DNA from: Acidimicrobiia bacterium
Lineage (GTDB): Bacteria > Actinomycetota > Acidimicrobiia > Acidimicrobiales > Bin134
Direction: 5' to 3'
DNA: 64,000 nucleotides
NCBI GenBank assembly: GCA_009843865.1
Contig: VYCQ01000039.1
Location: forward strand, 32,095-96,094
A program made the position numbers and the translations under genes. Within the stretch, counting starts at the first letter, position 1. Each line of letters opens with the position of its first letter. This document shows positions 47,721 to 56,652 of the stretch, piece by piece. Under the pieces are notes generated by a model. That model made no database searches. It was not told where the DNA came from and worked only from the letters and a program-made list of their open reading frames with translations.

Positions 47721-50370
47721 GTCGTCGCTGAAGAAGCTCAGCGGCTCTTTGCACCGTTAGGGTTTCTACTGCATCACCTTTGCCCAACGAAGCGTTCACC
47801 ACACCGTCGGTTACATACGGGCCAAAACGTCCGTCTTTTATTACCATGGGCTGTTCTGTGGCCGGGTCGGAGCCTAGCTCTCGTAATGGTGGCTTGGTTG
47901 TTTGACCGCGGCGGCGGCGAGGCTGTGCTAAGAGCGTTAAACAGTCTTCAATAGTGATGCTGAAGATCTGTTCTTCAGATTCTAGGTTGCGGTTTTCTTT
48001 GCCGTTGGTGATGTAGGGGCCGTAGCGCCCGTTCTGTGCCAAGATTTTTTGTCCATCAACAGGGTTGGTGCCCACCACCCGTGGCAGAGATAGCAGCTTT
48101 AGTGCTTCTTCGAGAGAGATTGATTCTGTAGACATAGAAGCGAACAGCGATGCTCGCTTGGGTTTCTGAGTACTTGTTTTCTCATTCTTGTTGTTTGGGT
48201 CGTCGCCTAGCTGTACGTAAGCACCAAACCGTCCGTTGCGTGCATAAATCGGCATCTGAGTTTCGGGATCGGTGCCTAGTTGTCGGTCGCCTGTTGGTGC
48301 TGCGATGAACTGTAAGGCCTTTTCTAAGGTCAGCTCATCTGGGGGGAGGTTTTCGGGCAGGCTGGCACGATCTTCGCCGCATTGTACATAAGGCCCGTAG
48401 CGGCCCACTCGAACTTCCACTTGTTGTCCGTTGTCTTCTCCTAGTGGGAAGGTGTTTACCGCTCGCGCATCGATTTCAGCTAAGCGATCAGATACGGCTG
48501 CGCGAAGCCCGTGTTTAGCAACTCCATGTGCTGAAGAATCTTCGGGTTCATCTTTTTTAGGGCCGAAATAAAAGCGGCTTAGCCAGGGTATTGCCTCATG
48601 CTCACCTGAGGCGATGGCATCTAGGTCGTCTTCCATTTGAGCAGTGAAGGCGTAGTCCACCAGATTGGGAAAATGTTTCTCTAACAAGTTGATTACCGAA
48701 AACGCTGTAAATGACGGCACCAGCGCAGAACCCTTTTTCCATACGTAGCCTCTGTCTACGATGGTGTTCATGATGGTGGCATAGGTGGAGGGCCGTCCGA
48801 CACCTAACTCTTCTAGGCGGCGCACCAATGATGCCTCGGTGAAGCGAGCCGGGGGCTGGGTGCTGTGGCCTTCTGGTTCTAAGGTATTTATGCTGAGCTG
48901 GTCATCGGGTTTCAAAGTAGGCATGCGTCGTTCAGCAGATGATTCATCGCCTGATCTTGTTTGGCCGTTGTTAGCTTGTTCGCTGTCCTCGTCGTTGCCT
49001 TCGCTGTAAATCCGTTGAAAACCCTCATGAGTAATTACCGTGCCCGCTGCTGCAAACAACACGTCTCGGTCATCTTTAGTGGTGCCACCAAAATCTACAT
49101 GTACCGTCTCGCCTACCCTGTCGGTCATTTGTGAGGCCAGGGTGCGTTGCCAGATCAGCTCGTACACTTGGGCTTCTAATCGCGACACTTGTGTTGCAAC
49201 TTCTTCTGGTGACCGGAAACGTTCACCTGAGGGTCGAATGGCCTCATGCGCTTCTTGTGCGTTCTTTACCTTCTTGGTGTAAGTACGGGGCGCATCAGGC
49301 AGGTAGTCGTTGGTGAATCGCTCTAGCACAGCAGTCCGAGCTGCGGCTAGTGCATCATCTGAAAGTGTTGTGCTGTCGGTGCGCATGTAGGTGATGTAGC
49401 CCTGCTCATATAACGACTGAGCAGTTCGCATTGCCATAGCTGCTGATAAGCGCAGTTTGCGCCCAGCTTCTTGTTGAAAGGTAGATGTCATGAACGGTGC
49501 CGCAGGGCAACGACGGTATGGCTTTACCTCAACATTGCGAACACGCAACTCGCGGTTGGCCAAGCCATTTGCTAGAGAACGAGCTAGTTTCTCATCTAGG
49601 TGAATCAGGTTTTCGCTACGGGGTTGGCCTTGAGAATCGAAATCTCTACCGGTTGCTACCTTCATGTTGTCTAGAGCACTAAGCGATGCGGTAAATGACT
49701 TGGGATCAACAGTTTGGTCATCTTGGAGCGCTGAGAACTCTCCGCTTAAGCTCCAGTACTCGGTGACGTTGTGTGCAATGCGTTCTCGTTCACGTTCTAC
49801 CACGATGCGTGTCGCCACACTTTGTACCCGCCCTGCGGATAATCGCGGTAGCACTTTTTTCCAAAGCACAGGTGAAACTTCGTAGCCGTACAGTCGATCT
49901 AGCAAACGTCGGGCTTCTTGTGCATCTACTAGTCGCCGGTCTAGCTTTCGCGGCGATTTAATGGCTGCGCGGATGGCCGCTGACGTGATCTCATGGAACA
50001 CCATCCGCTTGACATCTACATTGGCTTTGGGTGAAAGCACCTCTAACAGGTGCCAAGCAATAGCTTCGCCTTCGCGGTCTTCATCGGTGGCAAGATACAG
50101 GGTGTCGGCCTCTTTCAAGAGTGCTTTCAGTTTGTTGATCTGCTGTTTTTTGTTGGCAGGCACCACATATAGGGGTTTGAAGTCGTTGTTAACATCAATG
50201 CCTAATCGAGCCCATGATTCATCGCGATAGGCAGCAGGGATCTCGTTGGCTTTGCTTGGCAGATCACGGATGTGGCCGATAGAGGATTCCACTATGTAGT
50301 CATTGCCAAGATAACCCGCAATGGTTTTGGCCTTGGCGGGAGATTCTACGATTACAAGAGAATTAGGCAC
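47668..50370 (-). CDS. topA: DNA topoisomerase I
   Basis: TopA relaxes negative supercoils. The Toprim domain begins LVIVESPAKAKTIAGYLG with the acidic DEDREGEAIAWHL, the active tyrosine sits in YITYMRTDSTTLS, and the C-terminal part carries several actinobacterial repeats of the type GRYGPYV (GRFGAYVQLGDD, GRYGPYITNG, GRFGPYVTDG) instead of zinc fingers. The tail is basic (RRRDKIAEDGGKSKAHRAK). Length (900) is normal. The gene diverges from the decayed region downstream at 50.5 kb. Confidence 0.95.
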   Translation of the reverse strand: MPNSLVIVESPAKAKTIAGYLGNDYIVESSIGHIRDLPSKANEIPAAYRDESWARLGIDVNNDFKPLYVVPANKKQQINKLKALLKEADTLYLATDEDREGEAIAWHLLEVLSPKANVDVKRMVFHEITSAAIRAAIKSPRKLDRRLVDAQEARRLLDRLYGYEVSPVLWKKVLPRLSAGRVQSVATRIVVERERERIAHNVTEYWSLSGEFSALQDDQTVDPKSFTASLSALDNMKVATGRDFDSQGQPRSENLIHLDEKLARSLANGLANRELRVRNVEVKPYRRCPAAPFMTSTFQQEAGRKLRLSAAMAMRTAQSLYEQGYITYMRTDSTTLSDDALAAARTAVLERFTNDYLPDAPRTYTKKVKNAQEAHEAIRPSGERFRSPEEVATQVSRLEAQVYELIWQRTLASQMTDRVGETVHVDFGGTTKDDRDVLFAAAGTVITHEGFQRIYSEGNDEDSEQANNGQTRSGDESSAERRMPTLKPDDQLSINTLEPEGHSTQPPARFTEASLVRRLEELGVGRPSTYATIMNTIVDRGYVWKKGSALVPSFTAFSVINLLEKHFPNLVDYAFTAQMEDDLDAIASGEHEAIPWLSRFYFGPKKDEPEDSSAHGVAKHGLRAAVSDRLAEIDARAVNTFPLGEDNGQQVEVRVGRYGPYVQCGEDRASLPENLPPDELTLEKALQFIAAPTGDRQLGTDPETQMPIYARNGRFGAYVQLGDDPNNKNEKTSTQKPKRASLFASMSTESISLEEALKLLSLPRVVGTNPVDGQKILAQNGRYGPYITNGKENRNLESEEQIFSITIEDCLTLLAQPRRRRGQTTKPPLRELGSDPATEQPMVIKDGRFGPYVTDGVVNASLGKGDAVETLTVQRAAELLQRRRDKIAEDGGKSKAHRAK

Positions 50371-50549
50371 GGTCAGAAAGTAAAGGCTGAGTTGCTAGGG
50401 ATGTCAAGCAGACACAATAACCGGCAACATTGTCTTTAGCATCAAGCAGCCTAGTTCTTGTTAGCTTTAGGGTTCTTGATTGATGATCTTTCAGCTATTA
50501 CAGTATATTTTGTTTCCCCCGAAGCGCTTATTCGCAAAATCGGGAAGTC
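50371..50549. other. Gap between topA and the decayed region
   Basis: No gene was recognised in these 179 bases. A loose TTGATT...TATATT promoter-like stretch lies near 50475-50515, but it is not convincing. Together with the two entries that follow, this forms an 800-base stretch without a confident gene. Confidence 0.4.
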
Positions 50550-50759
50550 ATGGCGACAAACACTGTTGTCTTCGAACAGCGCCGCGTACAGTTAAGGTCA
50601 GTGAACGCTGACGACCTTCTGAACCGGCTGATGGGGCTAGGAATTGCCCGTGAGATGCCTAACCGAGTTGGTATCAAGCGGTCGGTGCGAATCAATAAGA
50701 TTGAGGTGGCCATCGCTGAGAAGCCCGGCGAACGCAGCTTGCGAGCCCGGTGGCAATAG
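50550..50759 (+). CDS. Unrecognised 69-residue ORF, possibly a gene remnant
   Basis: The ORF starts ATG with GGGAAG close upstream and encodes a basic, soluble-looking peptide (QRRVQLRSVNADDLLNRL, ending ERSLRARWQ). I do not recognise it. It sits directly upstream of a methyltransferase remnant on the same strand and is somewhat richer in G/C than its neighbours. It may be a fragment of a companion gene of that remnant, or a real small gene. Confidence 0.35.
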   Translation: MATNTVVFEQRRVQLRSVNADDLLNRLMGLGIAREMPNRVGIKRSVRINKIEVAIAEKPGERSLRARWQ

Positions 50760-50808
50760 TCCACCCGTGGAAGAGCTTCATGATCTTGGTGGGGACACTG
50801 CGCGACGG

Positions 50809-51130
50809 TAATCTGGCCTGGGGGTGCCCGTTTACAACGGGGCTTTGTTCGCGGCTACCGATTTTGAGTGGGCCGAGCTTTTGGAGCGTTTGGAGCTGGC
50901 CGACCCTCATTTTGCCCGAGTTTTGTTGGCCGTGGGGCGCGATGCTGCCACCGGGCACGGCATCGATTACTCGTCGCTGGAGGTCGGCCATTTGGGGCAC
51001 ATCTATGAGGCCCTGTTTAGTTTGCGGGTGCCAACGGCCGCAACGGGCAGCAACTAGTAGAAGAGGCCGCAGGTCTTGGTCAAGTTCACAGCATTTTGCA
51101 TTGGCCGCTGATCTTTCCCCGGGTGTTTCA
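50809..51130 (+). pseudogene. Remnant of an Eco57I/PglX-like DNA methyltransferase
   Basis: One frame (50812-51057) reads VPVYNGALFA, then LADPHFARVLLAV and IDYSSLEVGHLGHIYEALF. This matches the YNGGLFxP...VDYxxLxVxHLGxIYEGLL region of large type IIG/PglX methyltransferases. Just after its stop another frame (from 51057) reads HWPLIFPRVF, like the (F)HWPLEFPEVF segment that precedes the NPPY catalytic motif. In intact enzymes these two regions are hundreds of residues apart, so there is a deletion plus frame breaks. The catalytic NPPY motif itself is absent. Confidence 0.65.
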
Positions 51131-51170
51131 TCGCGATCGGCCGAGTTGGTGGTATACGCCGAAGATGCCC

Positions 51171-52529
51171 TCACTCGTGTGTTTCCATTTGCAGGTGCTT
51201 AGTGGAAGCCGGGGGTTGTCGTTCGGTGCGAGACAATATGAGCAACCCGACCACTGCTGCGATTAGCGACCCGGCCAAAATTCCGATCTTGGACTCATCT
51301 GCGATTGAATCATCTGCAAAAGCTAGTCGGGAGATGAACAGCGACACGGTAAAGCCGATGCCAGCTACCATTGCAACGCCTATCATATGAGCACCGGCTA
51401 AAGATTTGGGAATGGTGACCCAGCCTAGCTTGTGCGCAATCCAGCAGAACAGGGTGATGCCTACTGTTTTTCCTGCAACCAACCCGATGGCTACTCCTAG
51501 GGTTACGGGCGAGGTCATCGCATCCGATAATAAGTCGCCTGACAGTTCAACCCCAGCCGCTGACAGAGCGAAGATAGGGATGATCACGTAGCTAGTAATG
51601 GGATGCAGTGTTTCTTGGATACGTAGGCTGACGGGCTGCGACTCTCGAATGTGGAACTCCACACGGCGTGCGTCATCTGAGTGGACTACATCTTGCATTT
51701 GCAGCCAGTTTGCCCAGCGGCGTGCGTCATCTTCAGATTCCAACGGTTTGGCGGGGGTAAGCAGTCCTAAGATCACCCCCGCAATCGTGGCGTGAACACC
51801 TGATTCCAATACTGCTAGCCAAAAAGCCACTCCAACCACTAGGTAAGCAGGTAAGTACCAGACATGAAGTTGGCGCATCGTTAGAATTCCACCTAGTAGC
51901 ACTCCGGCAGTAAGCAGCCAATTGCCTGATAGTTCGCCGGTGTAGTTGATGGCGATGATTAAAATCGCGCCTATGTCGTCCACGATGGCTAGCGTTAGCA
52001 AAAACAACTTCATCTGGTTAGGGATGCGGTTGCCCAACAGCGATAACACTCCTATGGCGAAGGCAATGTCGGTGGCCATCGGGATACCCCATCCGTTTTG
52101 GCCGCCTCCCCCTGAGTTAAAGGCCAAGTAGATAAGCGCTGGTACTACCATCCCGCCCAAAGCGGCCACTGCTGGTAGCGCGGCAAAGCGAGGGTCGCGT
52201 AGTTGCCCTACCACTAACTCTCTTTTGATTTCTAGGCCAACTACGAAGAAGAACACGGTCATCAGACCGTCCTGCACCATGTGTTCTAGATCGTGTGCAA
52301 AGTGGTAGTTGCCTATAGACAAAGAGATGTGAGTGTGCCAGAAGTCAAAATAGGAGTCTTGCCAAGGGGAGTTGACCCAAACAAGAGCAGCTACTGTGGC
52401 AATTAACATCAGCACACCACCAGCTGCCTGAACGGCCGCAAAGTGGTAGAGGGGTCTGCCTATGTATCTGGCTAGCCGACTAGAACCACCTAAGAAGGTC
52501 AGATCGCTCAGCAGATTTTTGTTGGGCAT
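51171..52529 (-). CDS. nhaA: Na+/H+ antiporter NhaA
   Basis: This 452-residue antiporter exports sodium in exchange for protons and helps pH control. The key motif with paired aspartates is clear (GIPMATDIAFAIGVLSLLG, then LTLAIVDDIGAILIIAINYTG). About 11-12 membrane helices are visible, plus the usual long loop before ARRWANWLQ. It is read in the same direction as the STAS/HATPase pair 31 bases upstream and may share their transcript. Its 3' end meets the decayed methyltransferase region. Confidence 0.94.
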   Translation of the reverse strand: MPNKNLLSDLTFLGGSSRLARYIGRPLYHFAAVQAAGGVLMLIATVAALVWVNSPWQDSYFDFWHTHISLSIGNYHFAHDLEHMVQDGLMTVFFFVVGLEIKRELVVGQLRDPRFAALPAVAALGGMVVPALIYLAFNSGGGGQNGWGIPMATDIAFAIGVLSLLGNRIPNQMKLFLLTLAIVDDIGAILIIAINYTGELSGNWLLTAGVLLGGILTMRQLHVWYLPAYLVVGVAFWLAVLESGVHATIAGVILGLLTPAKPLESEDDARRWANWLQMQDVVHSDDARRVEFHIRESQPVSLRIQETLHPITSYVIIPIFALSAAGVELSGDLLSDAMTSPVTLGVAIGLVAGKTVGITLFCWIAHKLGWVTIPKSLAGAHMIGVAMVAGIGFTVSLFISRLAFADDSIADESKIGILAGSLIAAVVGLLILSRTERQPPASTKHLQMETHE

Positions 52530-52560
52530 TGGCGCTGAAAATAGTAGCTCAGGTGCTGCG

Positions 52561-53013
52561 CTACTCAGTCACAGCAGTGTTAGATTTTCCGACTTGGATC
52601 ACTAGCGTCACCTCGGTGCCGTTTTTGTTGCTTTGAATTTCTACTTCATCGGCGAGCACCTTCATCAAGTAGATGCCCAGACCTCTCTCAAAAGTTAAGC
52701 GATCTGGGTCGTCGGGTTCGGGTAAAGGCTGGATTTGATCGGGATAGAAGCCGCAGCCTTTGTCGGCTATGCGGAACTCAACGCGCTCTGAGTCAACTGT
52801 GCAGCGGATTTTGATGGTCTCATCAGAGCTAGCTCGGGCGTGGGCCTCAATGGCGTTGGTGGTGGCTTCGGATACTGCCACCTTGAAGTCTTCAACTTGT
52901 GTACGGCTGAGGCTTGTTTTGGTCTCAGCAGCTTCTTCCACCAGAGATCGCACCAGTGACAGGTACTTGGCTCGAGCCGGAATCTCAATGTCAAAGCTGC
53001 TGGAGTTGTTCAC
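52561..53013 (-). CDS. Anti-sigma-factor-type HATPase (RsbW-like)
   Basis: This 150-residue histidine-kinase-like ATPase has the N-box EATTNAIEAHAR, G1 box DKGCGFYPD and G2 box RGLGIYLMKVLADEV. Such proteins bind sigma factors or anti-sigma antagonists, and can phosphorylate a STAS partner. Its GTG start overlaps the stop of the STAS gene (GTGA), so they should be made in equal amounts and work together. No sigma factor gene is nearby. Confidence 0.9.
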   Translation of the reverse strand: MNNSSSFDIEIPARAKYLSLVRSLVEEAAETKTSLSRTQVEDFKVAVSEATTNAIEAHARASSDETIKIRCTVDSERVEFRIADKGCGFYPDQIQPLPEPDDPDRLTFERGLGIYLMKVLADEVEIQSNKNGTEVTLVIQVGKSNTAVTE

Positions 53014-53414
53014 AGATCGTTGCCCGTACTGGCATCTGAGTTGGTGTTAGACGGGGCATCGGCAGCTGCGCCTTCAGTAGCTTCAGCAACTGAGGCGAAC
53101 ACATCGATGATCTGATCTAGTCGGGTCATTGCTAGAAGCTCAGCAAGCCTTGGGTTGTTTTGCACTAGGCGAATGTCACCTCCGGCACCGCGTACCCTTT
53201 TGGTGGCACCTAGTAGCACCCCTAGTCCGGTGGAGTCGATGAAGTCAACACTTGTTAGGTTTAGCACCAACTTCGGCGTAATCGTTGGCAAGCTAGCATT
53301 TATTGTGTCTAAGAGTTGCTTGCGGAACTGAGGTGCGGTGGCCATGTCGATTTCGCCGCTAATGCTTAGTACTTCCCATCCATTTTGGGAAGCAACTACA
53401 ACGTTGAAATCCAT
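53010..53414 (-). CDS. STAS-domain anti-sigma factor antagonist (RsbV-like)
   Basis: This protein of about 134 residues has one STAS domain with the phosphorylation loop VDFIDSTGLGVLLGATKR, whose serine would be the target of the adjacent kinase. A polar Ala/Asp/Ser-rich tail of about 25 residues follows the domain. ATG 53414 is preferred over the TTG two codons earlier. It stands between tadE and the HATPase gene on the same strand. Confidence 0.9.
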   Translation of the reverse strand: MDFNVVVASQNGWEVLSISGEIDMATAPQFRKQLLDTINASLPTITPKLVLNLTSVDFIDSTGLGVLLGATKRVRGAGGDIRLVQNNPRLAELLAMTRLDQIIDVFASVAEATEGAAADAPSNTNSDASTGNDL

Positions 53415-53510
53415 AAGCAATTAGCCTAGTGGTGTGTTTTGGGTTTAGTGATGTGGATTGCGATGGCAGCGAGGTTTTGCACTTCTTTATGCAGGGATTA
53501 TTTTTTTGAG

Positions 53511-53945
53511 CTATTCCACCCTTACAGTCAAGGCTTCTGTGATGGTGATATCGGGAAACAGGTGACCCACGATGGGCATCGTTGGCTTAGTTTTATAGCT
53601 GACCAACACTTTTAGGTGTTGCCCTGTGAATTGACCGCCCGAGGTTGTTACGGTGAGCCTGTTGGCATCTAGGTCGGTGGCATTTATCGCGGCGGCTGTT
53701 GCAGCTTCAGTGGTCGGGGTTATGGCGGCAGCTCGGGCAGCCTCTCGAGTGACGTGAACCACTAAGATGTGGTCGCGCACCAATAGACCTACCTGCACCA
53801 GCACTAGGATCATCGCCATGATTAATGGCAGCACCAGGGCTGTCTCAACCGCAGCCTGTCCTCGGTTTCTCAGCCGATTAGGCCGGTAATATGGCGAAAT
53901 ACCGCATCCAATAGGTTGGAGATTCTGTTGGTTCCGGTAACCCAC
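53511..53945 (-). CDS. TadE-like pilus-assembly protein
   Basis: The protein has the TadE signature RGQAAVETALVLPLIMAMILVLVQVGLLV, a membrane helix with a conserved Glu near its start, followed by VTREAARAAA and an extracellular beta-rich part (about 100 residues). It is a minor, pilin-like component of the Tad system. The ORF starts 34 residues before RGQAA and overlaps the DUF4244 gene by 76 bases. A start at CTG next to RNRGQ, overlapping the DUF4244 stop, is also possible. Confidence 0.82.
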   Translation of the reverse strand: MGYRNQQNLQPIGCGISPYYRPNRLRNRGQAAVETALVLPLIMAMILVLVQVGLLVRDHILVVHVTREAARAAAITPTTEAATAAAINATDLDANRLTVTTSGGQFTGQHLKVLVSYKTKPTMPIVGHLFPDITITEALTVRVE

Positions 53946-54076
53946 GACACCAGCAGCATCGCAATGGCTGCTGCGCCCATCAGCACCAGGGCATATTCGG
54001 CGGTGGCTTGTCCCCGCTGCGGTTGCAGCCTATGCAGCCATGCGTTCAGCAACAGCAGCAACTTCAGGGTCGTCAT
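53870..54076 (-). CDS. DUF4244 Flp-pilin-like protein
   Basis: This 68-residue protein has a leader (MTTLKLLLLLNAWLHRL), then the processing-like motif QRGQATAEYALVLMGAAAIAMLLVSWV, resembling the Flp pilin with the conserved E-Y after the cleavage site, and a short tail. In mycobacteria the equivalent is Rv3656c. The ORF track runs from 54145, but ATG 54076 has AAAGGAGG seven bases upstream, a near-ideal ribosome-binding site, which suits a highly expressed pilin. Confidence 0.85.
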   Translation of the reverse strand: MTTLKLLLLLNAWLHRLQPQRGQATAEYALVLMGAAAIAMLLVSWVTGTNRISNLLDAVFRHITGLIG

Positions 54077-54141
54077 TGAAGGTTTCCTCCTTTGTTTGTT
54101 CAGGATTTTGGTTATGGAGTTTTTGAGGGGGAAGAGCAACC

Positions 54142-54876
54142 TCACAGCTCATCGCGTAGTACAGCGATGGTTTCTGCTAGCGCTGGTGTCAGTGTCAGCA
54201 GCACAAAGGCCGGGAGAATGCAAAATACCAACGGCCCTAACAACCGCAGCGGCAGTCTTCTAGCTAGCTCTTCGCAACGACGATGCCGTAGCACGCGACT
54301 GTCGGCGGCGAGTTGCGCTAGGGCAGCCTCTAGGTCGGTGCCGTAGCGGTCGCTGTCGATGAGCACCCGCGTCAGATGGCGCACCGGCTCGCCGGTTGTC
54401 TTAGGTAGCGGTTCTAGTGCTTCGCTGATTCTTCGACCTTTGTTCACCTGCTGAGCTATTTCCGCGAGGCCACATCCAACTGGCCCATGAAGACGTTCAC
54501 CCACCGCGGCCACTGCCTGATGGATGTTTAGTCCCGATGAGATGGCTAGCCGTAGAAGGTCAATGGCCTCGGGTAGTTCATCGGTAATAGCAGCTTGGTG
54601 TTGTCGCTGTTGTTGCATCCGCCGACGGTGAGGTATCACCCACAATCCAACTGCAATGGCTATTCCCAGCATTGGGTGGATGGCTAACGTCACAATCGTT
54701 GCAGTGATTATTCCTGCTGCCATTTGTTTTGGGGTGAGTTGACTTGTTTGGGTTTGTGCCGACTGTGTTGCTGGCAGTTGGACTACAAGATTGCGTACCT
54801 TGCGGGGTCGGGCCTGCCAGCCCCACAGCAGCACTACAGCTACCCATAACAGTGCTAAGCCAAGAGCCAAGCTCAT
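54142..54876 (-). CDS. tadC: TadC, Tad/type II secretion inner-membrane protein
   Basis: This 244-residue inner-membrane protein has a T2SSF domain with DELPEAIDLLRLAISSGLNIHQAVAAVGE in the cytoplasmic part and hydrophobic helices at both ends (LALGLALLWVAVVLLW; LVFCILPAFVLLTLTPAL). It should form the membrane platform of the Tad pilus together with TadB, whose gene ends one base before its start. Confidence 0.88.
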   Translation of the reverse strand: MSLALGLALLWVAVVLLWGWQARPRKVRNLVVQLPATQSAQTQTSQLTPKQMAAGIITATIVTLAIHPMLGIAIAVGLWVIPHRRRMQQQRQHQAAITDELPEAIDLLRLAISSGLNIHQAVAAVGERLHGPVGCGLAEIAQQVNKGRRISEALEPLPKTTGEPVRHLTRVLIDSDRYGTDLEAALAQLAADSRVLRHRRCEELARRLPLRLLGPLVFCILPAFVLLTLTPALAETIAVLRDEL

Positions 54877-54877
54877 A

Positions 54878-55639
54878 TCAGCCGCTTGTGTTGACGATGC
54901 GGCGCATCCATAACGCTCCGATTACATCCAATCCGAGGCCAATTGCTAGCACCATAAGGCCAAGATGAGTGGTGAACAAAAAGCTGCCAGCACGCGCTCC
55001 AGTGCTTGTTGCGATTATCATGAATCCTACGGGCAGCATCGCAATTATGAGTGCTGAGGCTCTGGCTTGTGAGGTGAGCGAACGCGTTTCTAATTCAAGC
55101 GCCACGCGGTCTCGTAAGGTGGTCGCCACACTGTCGATAGCTCTGGCTCTTGCCCCACCAGCACTAGCAGCAAAGGCCATGGCGGCGGCCGCGAGCTTGA
55201 TACCACTGTCGGTTCGTCGGCGAGCCCATTGTTCAAAGGCATCGGCATTGCGTACTCCGCGTCGTAGCTCCTCAGCTAATGGGGCTACTTCAGCCGCTAA
55301 CGGTGGTGTTGTGTTAGTGGCTGCTTCAATGGTGGCGGGGCCGAGTTGTAGTCCGGTACGTAACCCGCGAGCGATAGCTTCTAGAAATCCAGGAAGTTGC
55401 TTGGCTATTTTTTGTTGATGGCGGTGACGGTTCGCCCATAGTGCCAGTAGTCCTCCTGCGACTAGCGCGATGGAACCCAACAAGGCTCCGATTACTCCGG
55501 CTTGCAGCGCACCCAATCCTGCGCCACCTAGCGCTGTTACACCTACTCCTTGCCATAGCTTGGCAGCAGGTAGGTGTAAATCGGCTGCTTGCGCTAAGGC
55601 TTGAAGCCTTTGGGTGGCAAAAGCGGTTAGTTGAGCCAT
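54878..55639 (-). CDS. tadB: TadB, Tad/type II secretion inner-membrane protein
   Basis: This T2SSF-family membrane protein of 253 residues shows LPGFLEAIARGLRTGLQLGPATIEAA, the conserved cytoplasmic RGVRNADAFEQWARR segment, and hydrophobic helices around residues 30-65 and near the C-terminus. It overlaps the 3' end of tadA by 13 bases and immediately precedes tadC, so the pilus platform genes are tightly coupled. Confidence 0.88.
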   Translation of the reverse strand: MAQLTAFATQRLQALAQAADLHLPAAKLWQGVGVTALGGAGLGALQAGVIGALLGSIALVAGGLLALWANRHRHQQKIAKQLPGFLEAIARGLRTGLQLGPATIEAATNTTPPLAAEVAPLAEELRRGVRNADAFEQWARRRTDSGIKLAAAAMAFAASAGGARARAIDSVATTLRDRVALELETRSLTSQARASALIIAMLPVGFMIIATSTGARAGSFLFTTHLGLMVLAIGLGLDVIGALWMRRIVNTSG

Positions 55640-56649
55640 TGGAGATCGGGTTTGGGGGCATCTGGGCTTCGAGGTGCCACTTCGGGTAGTCGCAACAACC
55701 GCTGTTCGTTGGCAATTTGGGCAAGGTGTGGCCGGGCACCACTTTGGCGACTTTTGTCGCGGCGCATTTCTGTTACTGAAGTGATGTAGCGTCCTCCTCC
55801 TGGACGACGTGCTATGTGTATTACCATGTCGATGGCAGCAGTGATCTGTTCTCGCACAGCTGCTAATGGCACCGTGCCACCGTCGAATAGCACCATCGTC
55901 TCTAGTCTGCTGATGGCATCTTCAGGGGAATTGGCATGGCATGTGGAGAGCGATCCTTCATGTCCTGTGTTCATGGCTTGCAGCATGTCTAGGGTTTCGG
56001 CACCGCGAACCTCCCCGACAATGATGCGGTCAGGTCTCATTCGCAGAGCGTTGCGCACCAGTTGACGGATGGTCACGGCTAGTACCCCGTCGTTGTCCGA
56101 GGGTCGCGCTTCAAGGCGCACGGCATGGTTGATGCCTAAGTTCAGCTCGGCAGCGTCTTCTATCGTCACAACTCGCTCGTCATCGGCGATAGAGCTAGCT
56201 AGGGCGTTCAACAAGGTTGTTTTGCCTGCTCCTGCTCCGCCTGATACCACTAAGTTGCAGCGAGTCGCTACTGCCCAGCGTAGTGTGGTCACCACGCTGG
56301 GTGGGGCGAATTCCTCTAGGGCGATCGGGCGTATAGAAAATCGGCGAATGGTTACGTATGGTCCGTCTACAGCTACGGGAGGTACCACCGCGTTGAGGCG
56401 TGACCCATCGGTGAGTCGGGCATCTACCATGGGAGAGCTGCGGTCGATTCTTCGCCCCAGTGGTGCCACGGCTCGTTCAATCAACAGTTCAATAGTTGCC
56501 GTGTCCAAGATTGTGTTGGTGGGTTGTATTTGGCCATTACGTTCAATCCAGACGGGGCCAGCACCGTTTATCATCACCTCCGTTATTGATGGGTCGCGTA
56601 GATACGGTGCAATCGCCTCGTTGTCAGATCCAGCGGTCTTCCATCCCAT
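55627..56649 (-). CDS. tadA: TadA/CpaF, Tad pilus secretion ATPase
   Basis: This hexameric ATPase powers pilus assembly. It shows the N-terminal domain [18 protein letters not shown], the Walker [15 protein letters not shown], the Asp box [11 protein letters not shown], Walker [17 protein letters not shown] and the His box [13 protein letters not shown]. At 340 residues it is short compared with full TadA/CpaF because the N-terminal extension is missing, as in the mycobacterial Rv3659c type. Confidence 0.93.
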   Translation of the reverse strand: MGWKTAGSDNEAIAPYLRDPSITEVMINGAGPVWIERNGQIQPTNTILDTATIELLIERAVAPLGRRIDRSSPMVDARLTDGSRLNAVVPPVAVDGPYVTIRRFSIRPIALEEFAPPSVVTTLRWAVATRCNLVVSGGAGAGKTTLLNALASSIADDERVVTIEDAAELNLGINHAVRLEARPSDNDGVLAVTIRQLVRNALRMRPDRIIVGEVRGAETLDMLQAMNTGHEGSLSTCHANSPEDAISRLETMVLFDGGTVPLAAVREQITAAIDMVIHIARRPGGGRYITSVTEMRRDKSRQSGARPHLAQIANEQRLLRLPEVAPRSPDAPKPDLQWLN

Positions 56650-56652
56650 GGC

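Noticed and set aside
50528-51174. Minus-strand and other-frame ORFs over the decayed region (50528-50764, 50692-51174, 50750-51202)
   Set aside because: They are frame shadows. The frames with family similarity are those listed for the methyltransferase remnant.
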